From contig CASDWE010000002.1 of assembly GCA_949284685.1 (NCBI GenBank), forward strand, positions 19,064-83,063: a stretch of DNA of 64,000 bases, given 5' to 3'. Position numbers and translations under genes: made by a program. Shown one piece after another: positions 1 to 8,149 of this stretch. The stretch's first letter is position 1. Every line of letters begins with the position of its first letter. The notes below the pieces were generated by a model that saw nothing but the letters and a program-made list of their open reading frames with translations, had not been told where the DNA came from and did not search any database. The stretch is from an uncultured bacterium. Its GTDB lineage: Bacteria; Bacillota_I; Bacilli_A; RFN20; CAG-826.

Positions 1-1531
1 AGTCTTTTTTAGGTGGTTTAATTGTTTTAACAATTGTACCATTCATACTTTGGCTAGGATTTAGTTTAACTCTTTGACGAATAACTAAATATGTTACTAA
101 AATAGTCGCTAATATTGTTAAGATACTAGAAATTAATGCTTCAGGAATGCTTATTGTATACACCATCGCTGGTAATGAATACAAAATAGCGTATTTTTGA
201 TTCATTATTAAAGGCAAAATAAACGGACCAAGAACAATTCCTAAAACTATACCAATTAAAATAACAAAGGCCGCTAAAGACATATAATGAATAATAATTT
301 GAGCATTGCTTAAACCTAACGCTTTTAAAGTTCCAATTTGAATTTGATCTTTAATAATTAATTGTGAAACAGTTGTTAAAACTACTAATATTGCCACTAA
401 AAAGAAAACAATAGGAAAAATATAGGCAAGTTGTTCGGCTTGAACAATGTCATTTTGAACGATAACATTAAACGGCTGATTATCCAGTGATAAACTCAAA
501 AGCAAATTGTTATCTTCACCTTTGCTAGCAAAATAATTTTGAATTTTATCAATTACAATTGAAGTTTTACTTGATTCACTTAATTTAATTACATATTGAT
601 TTGATGAAAATAAATTATGAATGTTGTTTTGAATAACTTGAATAATATCAATGCCGCTATTATTTACTAATTTTAGTAATGTTTTTAATTCAAACAATGG
701 GTCGTCTGGTGTAATTTGACCTGGAATTGCATAGTTTTCTTCAATCATTTGATCTAATGTTTTTAGGAATAATTTTTTAGATAAAACAAAATTTGAACTA
801 TTGATTAGTGAGGATTGAACATTCTCAGCAAATTCAGCACTTCCTGTTATTTGAAATCGCATATTTAAATATGCTGAATCAAATATATTCTTTTTTCCCT
901 CGTTCGTATTTGTTAGGGCATTTAAAATATCCATCGCAGTAAAATCGTTAAATACTTTTAATTCACTTAAAGCTGATTGATAATTAGAAATGGAAAAATT
1001 AACAGGTACTTGAAGGTAATTTCCTTCATGATCTTTCCAAATAATAGTTGTCGAATTATTGTCTTGAGTTTCTAATAAACGATAATCCATGATTAAAAAA
1101 TCGTTTTGTTCTTTATTATCTGTATTAGCAGGACAATTAATTGTTGGTATGTAATCATATAATAAAGCATTCGAAGTATAAGCATTTAAATCACTTGAAA
1201 TAGTGAATCTTTCTTCTACGACACCATCATCTCCTACTATCTCACGTATTTTTTCAATATCAGTGTTTTTATTTTCACTATCATTTTCATTTGATAATTC
1301 AAAATTCATGTCGGAATTATTTAATGTTAACCATATATCAGCAATATTTCCTTCTTCATACAATTGATTAACACGATTATTAATCGATTTTGCATTACTA
1401 GTTAATCCAACATATAAAGTCATTGCAATTGCACTAATAAAAATAACGGCAAGAAATTGAAAGCGAGAACGCAGAAACGTTCTAATGTTCATTTTTGTTA
1501 GTAAAGAAAGTGTTGAAACTTTTTTTACCAT
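1..1531 (-). CDS. FtsX-type ABC transporter permease, partial (N-terminal 510 residues)
   Basis: The reading frame is open from an ATG at 1531 to the window edge, so the C-terminal part is missing. Residues about 22-43 form a first membrane helix. A long, Asn/Ser-rich extracytoplasmic region follows to about residue 365, then three helices (about 368-392, 411-434 and 462-480) with the 'IGTLKALG' motif typical of FtsX/MacB permeases just after the second helix. The start overlaps the stop of the ATPase gene upstream by 7 bases, so the two are translationally coupled and form one transporter. FtsX-type permeases work mechanically on lipids, lipoproteins or peptides at the outer face of the membrane; the substrate cannot be read from the sequence. 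Proteins of this type often carry a second FtsX domain, which would lie outside the window. Confidence 0.85.
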   Translation of the reverse strand, partial: MVKKVSTLSLLTKMNIRTFLRSRFQFLAVIFISAIAMTLYVGLTSNAKSINNRVNQLYEEGNIADIWLTLNNSDMNFELSNENDSENKNTDIEKIREIVGDDGVVEERFTISSDLNAYTSNALLYDYIPTINCPANTDNKEQNDFLIMDYRLLETQDNNSTTIIWKDHEGNYLQVPVNFSISNYQSALSELKVFNDFTAMDILNALTNTNEGKKNIFDSAYLNMRFQITGSAEFAENVQSSLINSSNFVLSKKLFLKTLDQMIEENYAIPGQITPDDPLFELKTLLKLVNNSGIDIIQVIQNNIHNLFSSNQYVIKLSESSKTSIVIDKIQNYFASKGEDNNLLLSLSLDNQPFNVIVQNDIVQAEQLAYIFPIVFFLVAILVVLTTVSQLIIKDQIQIGTLKALGLSNAQIIIHYMSLAAFVILIGIVLGIVLGPFILPLIMNQKYAILYSLPAMVYTISIPEALISSILTILATILVTYLVIRQRVKLNPSQSMNGTIVKTIKPPKKD

Positions 1532-2247
1532 ATTATTTTATCCGGGCCAGATGGATTTATATTTTCTTCGTCTTTAACAATTTTTCCATCTTGTATATAT
1601 AAAACACGGTCTGCAACTTGGGCTATTTTGCTATTGTGAGTAACAATTACTACAATTTTTTCGTATTTTTTTGAAATATCGCGAAGCAATTTAATTATTT
1701 TTCCCCCAGTCTTGCTATCCAAAGCTCCGGTTGGTTCGTCACAAAGTAAAAGAGTTGGATTTTTAACAATTGCGCGTGCAATAGCGACACGTTGCTGCTC
1801 TCCACCAGATAATTGACTTGGAAAATTTCTCATTCTTTGTTTTAATCCAACACCATCTAAAACTTCTTCACTATCTAATGGATTTAAAGCTATAGATTCA
1901 TTTAATCTAACATTTTCAAGTGCTGTCAAATTTGGCATCAAATTATAAAATTGAAACACAAAACCAATATCATGTCGACGATATTTTGAAAGTTGTTTAT
2001 CATTAAATTTTATAATATCTTTTCCATTAACTATACAAGATCCGCTTGTCGCGGTATCCATTCCGCCTAATATATTAAGTATCGTCGATTTACCCGCTCC
2101 TGAGGCACCTAAAATGACAACAAATTCACCTTTTTTTATTTTAAACGAAACATTATCCAATGCGGTTACTTTTGTTTCTTTAGTAGTGCCATATATTTTT
2201 GTGACGTCAGTTAAAATAACTTCATATGTTTCTTCTTGATTTATCAT
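1525..2247 (-). CDS. ABC transporter ATP-binding protein (LolD/MacB class)
   Basis: A 240-residue nucleotide-binding protein. Visible motifs are Walker [10 protein letters not shown] (residues about 47-55), Q-loop FQFYN, signature LSGGEQQR, Walker [13 protein letters not shown] and the H-loop THN. 'DEPTGALD' with '[14 protein letters not shown]' is typical of the LolD/MacB/FtsE group that partners FtsX-type permeases. It powers the permease encoded immediately downstream, whose ATG lies inside the end of this gene. No ribosome binding site of normal strength is obvious before the ATG. Confidence 0.93.
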   Translation of the reverse strand: MINQEETYEVILTDVTKIYGTTKETKVTALDNVSFKIKKGEFVVILGASGAGKSTILNILGGMDTATSGSCIVNGKDIIKFNDKQLSKYRRHDIGFVFQFYNLMPNLTALENVRLNESIALNPLDSEEVLDGVGLKQRMRNFPSQLSGGEQQRVAIARAIVKNPTLLLCDEPTGALDSKTGGKIIKLLRDISKKYEKIVVIVTHNSKIAQVADRVLYIQDGKIVKDEENINPSGPDKIIW

Positions 2248-2293
2248 GCAATTATCATACCACTATTAAATTTAAATTGATATTTAAATGCAA

Positions 2294-2329
2294 TAAAAAA
2301 CACCTTAGGTGCTTTTACATAAGGTGTTT
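2294..2329 (-). terminator. Rho-independent terminator after hpf
   Basis: A 9-bp perfect stem (2299-2307 with 2320-2328) is followed on the minus strand by six T residues. It lies 15 bases beyond the hpf stop codon and separates hpf from the ABC transporter genes. Confidence 0.85.
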
Positions 2330-2343
2330 ATATATATGAAACG

Positions 2344-2907
2344 TTATTTCATTGGATTTTCAGCTTGAATTACTCCGTATCCTCCATCGGTTCTAACATA
2401 GACAACCGAAACACGATCATCTTCTTCATCTAAATAAACAAAGAAGTTGTGACCTAAAGCGTCCATTCTAGTAATTGCTTCTTCTATTGACATTGGTTCT
2501 AAATAATAGGATTTTGCACGAACAATAACATCTCTGACGTTTGGTGTAGGTTCACTTTCATCTTGGATGTTTTCAAAAGCAATCGCTTCACCTAATGATG
2601 GTTTAGCGGTATTTCTTGCCATACGGGTTTTTAATTTTCTCATTTGTCCTTGCAATTTGTCCATTGCTAAATCAATCGCAGCATATAAATCTTTATCAGA
2701 AACTTCAGCACGCAAGGTCATTTTTGGAATAAAAATTGTTATTTCCACCTTTTGTGAATTTTTCTTTGCGCTGCAAACAACGCGGCACGTAACATTCTCG
2801 TTAATCAAAAAGTATTTATCCATACGAGAAAGTTTCTTTTTCAGTGCGGATTCAATACCTTTTGTTATTTCGATTTGTTTTCCGATAATTTGGTATTTCA
2901 TATCCAA
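2344..2907 (-). CDS. hpf: Ribosome hibernation-promoting factor, long form
   Basis: A 187-residue protein of long-HPF length. Residues about 1-100 are the RaiA/YfiA ribosome-binding fold ('YQIIGKQIEITKGIE' start, basic 'MDKLQGQMRKLKTRM' helix). Residues about 130-187 are the C-terminal dimerisation domain ('VVRAKSYYLEPMSIEEAI.RMDALGHNFFVY' pattern, with IVRAK here). Long HPF inactivates 70S ribosomes and joins them as 100S dimers under starvation. It is a single-gene unit with a strong AAGGAG site before the ATG, its own promoter and its own terminator. Confidence 0.95.
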   Translation of the reverse strand: MDMKYQIIGKQIEITKGIESALKKKLSRMDKYFLINENVTCRVVCSAKKNSQKVEITIFIPKMTLRAEVSDKDLYAAIDLAMDKLQGQMRKLKTRMARNTAKPSLGEAIAFENIQDESEPTPNVRDVIVRAKSYYLEPMSIEEAITRMDALGHNFFVYLDEEDDRVSVVYVRTDGGYGVIQAENPMK

Positions 2908-2955
2908 CTCTCCTTTCTTAAATATAATTATGGTATGAAGGTTGTTTACAATTTT

Positions 2956-2985
2956 ATTATAAGGTTAAATGGTTAATAAAAACAA
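2956..2985 (-). promoter_or_regulatory. Probable promoter of hpf
   Basis: On the minus strand TTGTTT (2985-2980), an 18-base spacer and TATAAT (2961-2956). The predicted start leaves a leader of about 42 bases that carries the AAAGGAG ribosome binding site. Confidence 0.55.
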
Positions 2986-3020
2986 TTTTTTTACAAAAAT
3001 ATTTGATATTTGCACAAAAT

Positions 3021-4187
3021 TTATATCGAATGTAACATTTTCTTAATTTCATCAACTTTATCTAGTTTTTCCCATGGTAAATTTAAATCAGGGCGACCAA
3101 AATGACCATAATTTGACAGTTGACTATATTTAAAACTTGGACTAGTTAGATTGAAATTTTTAATAATCATACCAGGACGACAATCAAAAACTTTTTTTAT
3201 GATACTTAAAATTAATTCATCAGAATATTTGCAAGTATGAAATGTTTTAATTCCGATACTAAGAGGATGCGAAATTCCAATTCCGAACGCTAATTGGACT
3301 TGTATTCGATCACAAGCTCCTGCTGCTACTAAATTTTTAGCTATATATCTTGCCATATATGCACCACTTCTATCAACTTTAGTTGGATCTTTTCCAGAAA
3401 ATGAACCACCTCCGTGTTCAGCGGTTCCTCCATATGTATCTACGATAATTTTTCTTCCAGTTAAACCGGTATCACCAGTTGGACCGCAAATGACAAAACA
3501 TCCAGTCGGATTAATATAATAAGTAAAATCAGTGTTTAGATTAAATGATTTAACAACTTTCACCATTATTTCATCATGAATATATTTTTTAAATTGTTCT
3601 AAATCCACATCTGGTTCGTGTGAACAAGACATTAAAATCGTATCAACACGGATATTGTTTTTATCAGTATAGTCGATAGTGACTTGTGATTTCATATCTG
3701 GACGAGCACCAACAAATTTGCCTTCTTTTCTTAATTTTGTAGCTATTCTGACAAGTTTATGAGCAATGCTTATCGCCAGTGGCATATATCCTTCTGACTC
3801 ATTGCTTGCATAGCCAAACATAATACCTTGGTCGCCGGCACCTGTATCTTCAATCTTTTCTTTTTTTATGCCCATTGAAATATTATCGGATTGTTTATTA
3901 ACTAAATTAATAATGTTAACCGTATGATAATCGGTGCCAATATTTGGATTATCATAGCCGATATCTTTTAAAACATTTTTTACAATATTATCAAAATCAA
4001 TAACAGCCCGGCTTGTAATTTCACCAGCAATTATAATAGTGTTTTTTGTTGCTAATACTTCGCACGCAACACGAGATTCTTTATCTTGACTTATCGCGGA
4101 ATCTAAAATTTCATCCGCTATTCGATCACATATTTTATCAGGATGACCTGGAGCGACAGATTCAGATGTAAATAATATTTTTTCCAT
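3021..4187 (-). CDS. metK: S-adenosylmethionine synthetase
   Basis: A 388-residue enzyme that makes S-adenosylmethionine from methionine and ATP. Visible motifs are the N-terminal 'FTSESVAPGHPDKICD' (usually SVxEGHPDK), 'GAGDQGIMFGYA' and 'GGGSFSGKDPTKVDRSGAY' in the P-loop-like region. The family's usual glutamate in 'SEGHPDK' is replaced by alanine (VAPGHPD). The start is fixed by AGGAGGG directly before the ATG. Upstream lies a SAM-I-class riboswitch with a terminator, so the gene is probably switched off when its own product accumulates. Confidence 0.96.
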   Translation of the reverse strand: MEKILFTSESVAPGHPDKICDRIADEILDSAISQDKESRVACEVLATKNTIIIAGEITSRAVIDFDNIVKNVLKDIGYDNPNIGTDYHTVNIINLVNKQSDNISMGIKKEKIEDTGAGDQGIMFGYASNESEGYMPLAISIAHKLVRIATKLRKEGKFVGARPDMKSQVTIDYTDKNNIRVDTILMSCSHEPDVDLEQFKKYIHDEIMVKVVKSFNLNTDFTYYINPTGCFVICGPTGDTGLTGRKIIVDTYGGTAEHGGGSFSGKDPTKVDRSGAYMARYIAKNLVAAGACDRIQVQLAFGIGISHPLSIGIKTFHTCKYSDELILSIIKKVFDCRPGMIIKNFNLTSPSFKYSQLSNYGHFGRPDLNLPWEKLDKVDEIKKMLHSI

Positions 4188-4197
4188 ATTCCCTCCT

Positions 4198-4224
4198 AAA
4201 AATAAAACCTCCAGAAAGGAGGTT
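4198..4224 (-). terminator. Riboswitch-controlled terminator before metK
   Basis: A 7-bp stem AACCTCC/GGAGGTT (4218-4224 with 4206-4212) with a 5-base loop is followed by TTATTTTT on the minus strand. Its 5' half contains TCCTTTC (with the loop), which is the exact complement of GAAAGGA at the 3' edge of riboswitch helix P1, giving an antiterminator. The metK ribosome binding site begins right after the T-run. Confidence 0.85.
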
Positions 4225-4236
4225 ATAATCTTATCC

Positions 4237-4334
4237 TTTCATCGTTCAGATATCTTCATCTGCTAGGAAAAGCACTTACTATAAAAGAGTTGCTACCGCA
4301 TTTTTTCATTCCCAGTATGCGGTTCTTGATGAAA
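4237..4334 (-). promoter_or_regulatory. SAM-I-class (S-box) riboswitch aptamer, divergent P2
   Basis: P1 is a perfect 7-bp helix (TTTCATC/GATGAAA at 4334-4328 and 4243-4237). In order after it come the S-box core pieces: AAGA (J1/2), a 5-bp P2a (CCGCA/TGCGG) enclosing ACTGG and ATGAA, then GCAAC (J2/3), a weak P3, TGC...TTCC (J3/4), and P4 (CAGAT/ATCTG) followed by GAACGATGAAAG. Placement directly before metK and the downstream terminator agree with the known role. The GGG/CCC hairpin of P2 and the kink-turn of ordinary SAM-I aptamers are missing; a pseudoknot GGGAA with TTTCC could replace the usual one. It may belong to the SAM-I/IV branch of the clan. Confidence 0.8.
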
Positions 4335-4342
4335 CTAAATTG

Positions 4343-4348
4343 ATTATA
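4343..4348 (-). promoter_or_regulatory. -10 box of the metK transcript
   Basis: TATAAT on the minus strand, placing the transcript start near 4336, immediately before riboswitch helix P1. A candidate -35 (TAGCAT at 4371-4366, spacer 17) is weak and lies in the end of the TSCPD gene. Confidence 0.5.
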
Positions 4349-4606
4349 CTAATTTATAGACTTCAATGCTAGTGAAATTTGATCAGGACAAGACGTTTGT
4401 CCGTTTTTAGAACCAGGACATTTAATTCCTTCAAGCAAAGAAATGGCTTTGCTAATTTCCATTCCTTTTAATAAATTTGATAGCCCAAGCGTATTTCCTG
4501 GACATCCTCCAATGATATGAATGTTTTTAATAATGCCATTATCATAAGTAATAACATATTTTCTTGAACACACATTTTCAGGGATGTAAATAATTTCTTT
4601 TTCCAT
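4349..4606 (-). CDS. TSCPD domain protein
   Basis: An 85-residue protein of the small TSCPD family (TIGR03905-like). It shows 'GGCPGNTLGLSNLLKGM' in the middle and the defining 'TSCPDQISLALK' near the C-terminus. This domain is also found at the C-terminus of some B12-dependent ribonucleotide reductases; the function of the free-standing form is not established. Its cysteines suggest metal or thiol chemistry. The ATG overlaps the stop of the phosphotransacylase gene by one base (TAATG), so the two are co-translated. Confidence 0.85.
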   Translation of the reverse strand: MEKEIIYIPENVCSRKYVITYDNGIIKNIHIIGGCPGNTLGLSNLLKGMEISKAISLLEGIKCPGSKNGQTSCPDQISLALKSIN

Positions 4607-5178
4607 TATTTTATTAATGTTCCAAATACTTCACCATGGCAATTAGCAGCATTAGATTCATCAGTATCGATGTGCATAGCTAATTTAAAATCATCACGAA
4701 CACGAACTACAACATCGCCAAATATAGTTTTACGGTCAGGAGTGTCAACTTCTACTGAAACTATATCGCCATTGTTTACACCAAATTCTTTTGCATCTTC
4801 ACTAGTCATGTGAATATGTCTTTTTGCGACTATTAAACCTTCATTAAGTGAAATTTCACCTTTTGGTCCTCTTAATATAATAGGAGCTGAATCTTTTGTA
4901 TCACCAGATTCTCTAATTGGAGCACTAACACCTAAAGTTCTACAATCAGTTAAGGACATTTCTACTTGGGCGTTTTTTCTAAAAGGTCCTAAAATAGATA
5001 CACGAGAAATAGTATTTTTTGGGCCAATAACATCTAAACGGACATCGCTTACAAATTGACCGGGTTGCGATAAATACGCACGAACATTTAAAGTAGCGTC
5101 CTCTCCGCAAAGAATTTTAAATTGTTCTTCATTAACATGAATATGTCTTGCACTTGTTTCAACTAATATTTTTTTCAT
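4606..5178 (-). CDS. pduL: PduL-type phosphate acyltransferase
   Basis: A 190-residue protein of PF06130, which exchanges an acyl group between CoA and phosphate. The sequence holds both halves of the duplicated PduL fold: 'ETSARHIHVNEEQF' with 'VSILGPFRK' and 'VAKRHIHMTSEDAKEFG', plus the C-terminal 'MHIDTDESNAA' histidine. These histidines are the zinc ligands of the family. The length and lack of an N-terminal targeting peptide match the cytosolic acetate-forming type. With an acetate kinase it would convert acetyl-CoA to acetate and ATP. The start is set by GAGGTGAAATT before the ATG. Confidence 0.9.
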   Translation of the reverse strand: MKKILVETSARHIHVNEEQFKILCGEDATLNVRAYLSQPGQFVSDVRLDVIGPKNTISRVSILGPFRKNAQVEMSLTDCRTLGVSAPIRESGDTKDSAPIILRGPKGEISLNEGLIVAKRHIHMTSEDAKEFGVNNGDIVSVEVDTPDRKTIFGDVVVRVRDDFKLAMHIDTDESNAANCHGEVFGTLIK

Positions 5179-5243
5179 AATTTCACCTCAAAATAATATT
5201 ATTACTAAAATAAGAAAAAATCATCATTTTATTTTATAAAATG

Positions 5244-5272
5244 TTCTAAATTCATTTATTTAGGTTTAAAAT
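5244..5272 (+). promoter_or_regulatory. Promoter of mgtE, leaderless arrangement
   Basis: TTCTAA (5244-5249), 17-base spacer, TAAAAT (5267-5272), then only six bases to the ATG. No ribosome binding site fits at normal spacing, so transcription should begin at the start codon. There is no room for an Mg2+-sensing M-box leader. Confidence 0.55.
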
Positions 5273-5278
5273 AAAACT

Positions 5279-6709
5279 ATGAAAGTTGAAAACTTAAACT
5301 TGGAACTTAATCAAGCTATTAAAAATAAAGATATTGAGAAAATAAATTCTATTTTTGAAACGTTTCCAACAATAGATATCGCTGAAATAGTTGATGACTT
5401 AAAAGACATAACAGAGATTGTTTATATTTTCCGCGTTGCGAAAAGTTCTTATACCGCGGAATTATTCAAAGATTTAAGTAATGCAAAACAAGAAGAATTG
5501 ATAAACAGTTTCTTAGATAAAGATATTATTAAAATTCTTTCATCTGCATTTGCTGATGATGTTACTGACTATTTATCTGAAATGCCAGCAAATTTGGTTA
5601 GCAGAATATTAAAAGTTGCACCTAAAGACATGCGTGAAGACATCAACCATTTATTGAATTATAAAGATAATACAGCGGGTTCTATAATGACTACTGAGTT
5701 TTTAATGTTTGATGAAAACGAAACAATTAAATCAACAATTTCAAAAATAAAGGAAAAAGGAAAACAAGCTGTGACTATATATACAATTTTTATTCGAGAT
5801 AGTCTAAGAAATTTAGTTGGAACTGTCGATTTAGATGATTTGCTTTTCAATGATACAACAAAAACTTTAAAGGATATAATGAATAAAAAATTCCAAACTG
5901 TTGATGTAAATTTAGACCAGGAAGAGGTTGCTAAATTATTTAAAAGATATGATTTAACCGCTGTTGCGGTATTAAATAGCGATAAAAAAATATGTGGAAT
6001 AATTACTGCAGATGACATTTTTGATGTTATAACTGAAGAAGCGGCTGAAGATATTTCTAATATTTCTAACGTTTCTAAAATCGATAAACCATATTTAGAA
6101 ACTCCAATAATGAAACTCGTCTTAAAATGCGCCCCTTGGATTGTGGTTTTAATGATTCTACAAGTTTTTTCTAGCATGATATTATCTTCCTTTCAAAGCG
6201 AAATTAATAAATTTGCAATACTGAGTGTTTTCTCCCCGATGATTTTGGATGCAAGTGGAAATTCTGGCGGACAAACAACCGGCTTAATGATACGTTCGCT
6301 TGGTTTAGATGAAATACATCGTGGAGATTGGAAAAAAGTTGCATTAAAAGAATTTCTTGTTGGAACGATTGTTGGTTTAATAGTATCTGTTTTTGCTTTT
6401 GGTTGGGCGATGTTAGAAATGTCAACTGGTCTTGTTTCATGCCATATTGAAGATTATCCTGCTATTCAAGGCGTTAGTAATGATACAATTCTTCATCTTG
6501 TAGTAGCAGGACTTGTTGGAATAACATTGTTAATTTCTATTGTACTTTCAAAATTATTTGGTGTCGGATTATCATTTATAGCATATAAATTAAAAAAAGA
6601 TCCTGCAGTTATGGCACAACCACTTGTTACAACATTAGTGGATATATCATCTCTATTGATTTATTTTGGTGTATGGATGTTATTTTTTGAATATTTTCTT
6701 GGCATATAA
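5279..6709 (+). CDS. mgtE: Magnesium transporter MgtE
   Basis: A 476-residue magnesium channel in the usual order: an N-terminal helical MgtE_N superhelix (residues about 20-125, ending 'LLNYKDNTAGSIMTTEFL'), a CBS-domain pair (about 130-255, 'DLTAVAVLNSDKKICGIITADD') and a membrane domain with five helices (from about 280). The pore motif region 'PMILDASGNSGGQTTGLMIRSL' and the end 'ISSLLIYFGVWMLF' are typical. The N and CBS domains sense cytosolic Mg2+ and gate the pore. It runs head-to-head with pduL and seems to be transcribed without a leader. Confidence 0.96.
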   Translation: MKVENLNLELNQAIKNKDIEKINSIFETFPTIDIAEIVDDLKDITEIVYIFRVAKSSYTAELFKDLSNAKQEELINSFLDKDIIKILSSAFADDVTDYLSEMPANLVSRILKVAPKDMREDINHLLNYKDNTAGSIMTTEFLMFDENETIKSTISKIKEKGKQAVTIYTIFIRDSLRNLVGTVDLDDLLFNDTTKTLKDIMNKKFQTVDVNLDQEEVAKLFKRYDLTAVAVLNSDKKICGIITADDIFDVITEEAAEDISNISNVSKIDKPYLETPIMKLVLKCAPWIVVLMILQVFSSMILSSFQSEINKFAILSVFSPMILDASGNSGGQTTGLMIRSLGLDEIHRGDWKKVALKEFLVGTIVGLIVSVFAFGWAMLEMSTGLVSCHIEDYPAIQGVSNDTILHLVVAGLVGITLLISIVLSKLFGVGLSFIAYKLKKDPAVMAQPLVTTLVDISSLLIYFGVWMLFFEYFLGI

Positions 6710-6726
6710 ATTTTAAGTATTACAAT
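6699..6726 (+). promoter_or_regulatory. Promoter of the GtrA-family gene, leaderless arrangement
   Basis: TTGGCA (6699-6704), 16-base spacer and TACAAT (6721-6726), followed by six bases and the ATG. The -35 overlaps the last codons of mgtE. No Shine-Dalgarno sequence is present. Confidence 0.6.
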
Positions 6727-6732
6727 AGTCCT

Positions 6733-7281
6733 ATGAATAAAACTATCGATAAGAAAAAAAACATATGGTATGAACTATTAAGATTTTGTGTCACCGGATT
6801 AGTCAGTGCACTGTTTGATTATTTAACTTGTCAATTAATTATTTTGGCTTTTTCAAATGCAAACATTAATCAATATGCCGTCACTGCGATTTCAACAGCA
6901 GGCGGGTTTGTGATTGGTGTTATTATTAATTACTTAATGTCAACTTTTTGGGTTTATCAAAATGTTGATAAAAAAACTAAAACTAAAACTCCTCTTTTTA
7001 TTTTCTTATTTGTTTTATTTTCTTTCCTTGCGATGGTTATTTCCATATTAGTGATGTTATTGTGCGACTTGGTTGTAGAAACTTCTTTTGGGCAAAGTAT
7101 CAGTGAATTATCAATTATTGATTTGTTTAAAGATTATGGATGGAATTTTATTGGGCAAGGTATATTTTGGTCATATGCAATTTCATTTGTGCTTAAAACC
7201 TTAGCCGGACTAATTTTTAATTATTTCACAAGAAAATATATTTTATATAAAGCACCAAAAGAAGAAAAACAGGAAAATTAA
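6733..7281 (+). CDS. GtrA family membrane protein
   Basis: A 182-residue protein with four predicted membrane helices (about 18-40, 46-72, 88-115 and 140-165). It carries GtrA family marks: 'LLRFCVTGLVSALFDYLTC' at the start, 'GGFVIGVIINYLMSTFWVY' after the second helix and 'FNYFTRKYILYK' at the end. GtrA proteins are thought to move polyprenyl-phosphate-linked sugars across the membrane for surface polysaccharide or teichoic acid glycosylation; the sugar cannot be deduced. The ATG at 6733 follows mgtE by 23 bases but has its own promoter. Confidence 0.9.
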   Translation: MNKTIDKKKNIWYELLRFCVTGLVSALFDYLTCQLIILAFSNANINQYAVTAISTAGGFVIGVIINYLMSTFWVYQNVDKKTKTKTPLFIFLFVLFSFLAMVISILVMLLCDLVVETSFGQSISELSIIDLFKDYGWNFIGQGIFWSYAISFVLKTLAGLIFNYFTRKYILYKAPKEEKQEN

Positions 7282-7327
7282 ATAAATATTTATTTTTATT
7301 CATTCTTTTGTTAGAATAACAAAGCAT

Positions 7328-7412
7328 GCACGAGTGGCGGAACTGGTAGACGCGTACGTTTGAGGGGCGTATAAGGCAACTTGTGTGAGTTCGATTCTCA
7401 TCTCGTGCACCA
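7328..7412 (+). tRNA. tRNA-Leu (anticodon GAG)
   Basis: Acceptor GCACGAG/CTCGTGC, D-arm, anticodon stem TACGT/GCGTA with loop TTGAGGG (anticodon GAG, reading CUC/CUU), long variable arm typical of class II tRNA, and T-arm GAGTTCGATTCTC. The CCA end is encoded. A weak promoter (TTTATT-17-TAGAAT) lies at 7289-7317. Confidence 0.95.
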
Positions 7413-7426
7413 TCATAAAAACCATG

Positions 7427-7467
7427 CTCTTTCATCAAACTAAACTAGTTATGAGAAAGAGTTTTTT
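7427..7467 (+). terminator. Rho-independent terminator after tRNA-Leu
   Basis: Stem CTCTTTC (7427-7433) with GAAAGAG (7455-7461), extendable by CAT/ATG with one bulge, followed by six T residues. Confidence 0.8.
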
Positions 7468-7544
7468 ATTGATTTATACATTGTCTAAATTATGTTATTT
7501 TTATAAATTAATTTTTCTTTTATAATATTTTCGAGGTGATTTGT

Positions 7545-8084
7545 ATGAAAAAAATTTTAAAATCCTTATTTTTGTTTTTGTCAACCTGCTTAGCTATTGG
7601 AGCGGTTTGCATGATTTTTATTTCTCCATTGCAGTTTTATGTTGATGCATTAGAAAACGTTGACCCACTTTTAATTCCTTATAATAATGCTTATTTTGGT
7701 GGAGATTTAGTATATACAGTTAAAATTTTATTTATCGATACTGAAATTAATTTAGGGACATTAAATTTCAACTATCTTCCAGTTATTGGATTTATTATGA
7801 TTTTGGTAGGTGGGATTTTGTCATTACTAATGATGTTAAAAAGAAGAAAGAAGGGTTTGTTTTTCTTAGTGATGTGTCTTGCAAGTATTGCACTTACAGT
7901 AGGTGGTGGCGTATTAACATTCTTTGTCCGCGACGGATTTTTAGCAGTAAATGAAATTAGCGACTGGCCAGAATTTATTTTGGACACAATTCAAATAACT
8001 TATGCACCATATCTTTCCATCTCATTTGCTTGTGCTAGCGGAGCACTTACACTATTTTCTCTTTTTATTAAAAGCAAAAAATAA
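7545..8084 (+). CDS. Four-helix membrane protein, unknown function
   Basis: I do not recognise a family. The 179-residue protein has a basic N-terminus, a first helix at about 8-28, an extracytoplasmic loop of about 45 residues, then helices at about 75-97 ('VIGFIMILVGGILSLLMML'), 102-125 and 150-172. The start is placed at ATG 7545 because GAGG (7533-7536) is correctly spaced for it; a GTG at 7536 is in frame but would overlap the ribosome binding site. The next gene encodes a protein of the same length and topology, which suggests a duplicated pair. Confidence 0.75.
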   Translation: MKKILKSLFLFLSTCLAIGAVCMIFISPLQFYVDALENVDPLLIPYNNAYFGGDLVYTVKILFIDTEINLGTLNFNYLPVIGFIMILVGGILSLLMMLKRRKKGLFFLVMCLASIALTVGGGVLTFFVRDGFLAVNEISDWPEFILDTIQITYAPYLSISFACASGALTLFSLFIKSKK

Positions 8085-8149
8085 ATACTTTTAATACTTG
8101 ATAATTTTATTTAAAATAATACCTATATTAAGTAATGTGGGGGATTTTT

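Noticed and set aside
5179..5278. An Mg2+-sensing M-box riboswitch for mgtE
   Set aside because: Only 100 bases separate pduL and mgtE, the promoter abuts the mgtE start, and no M-box core is visible.
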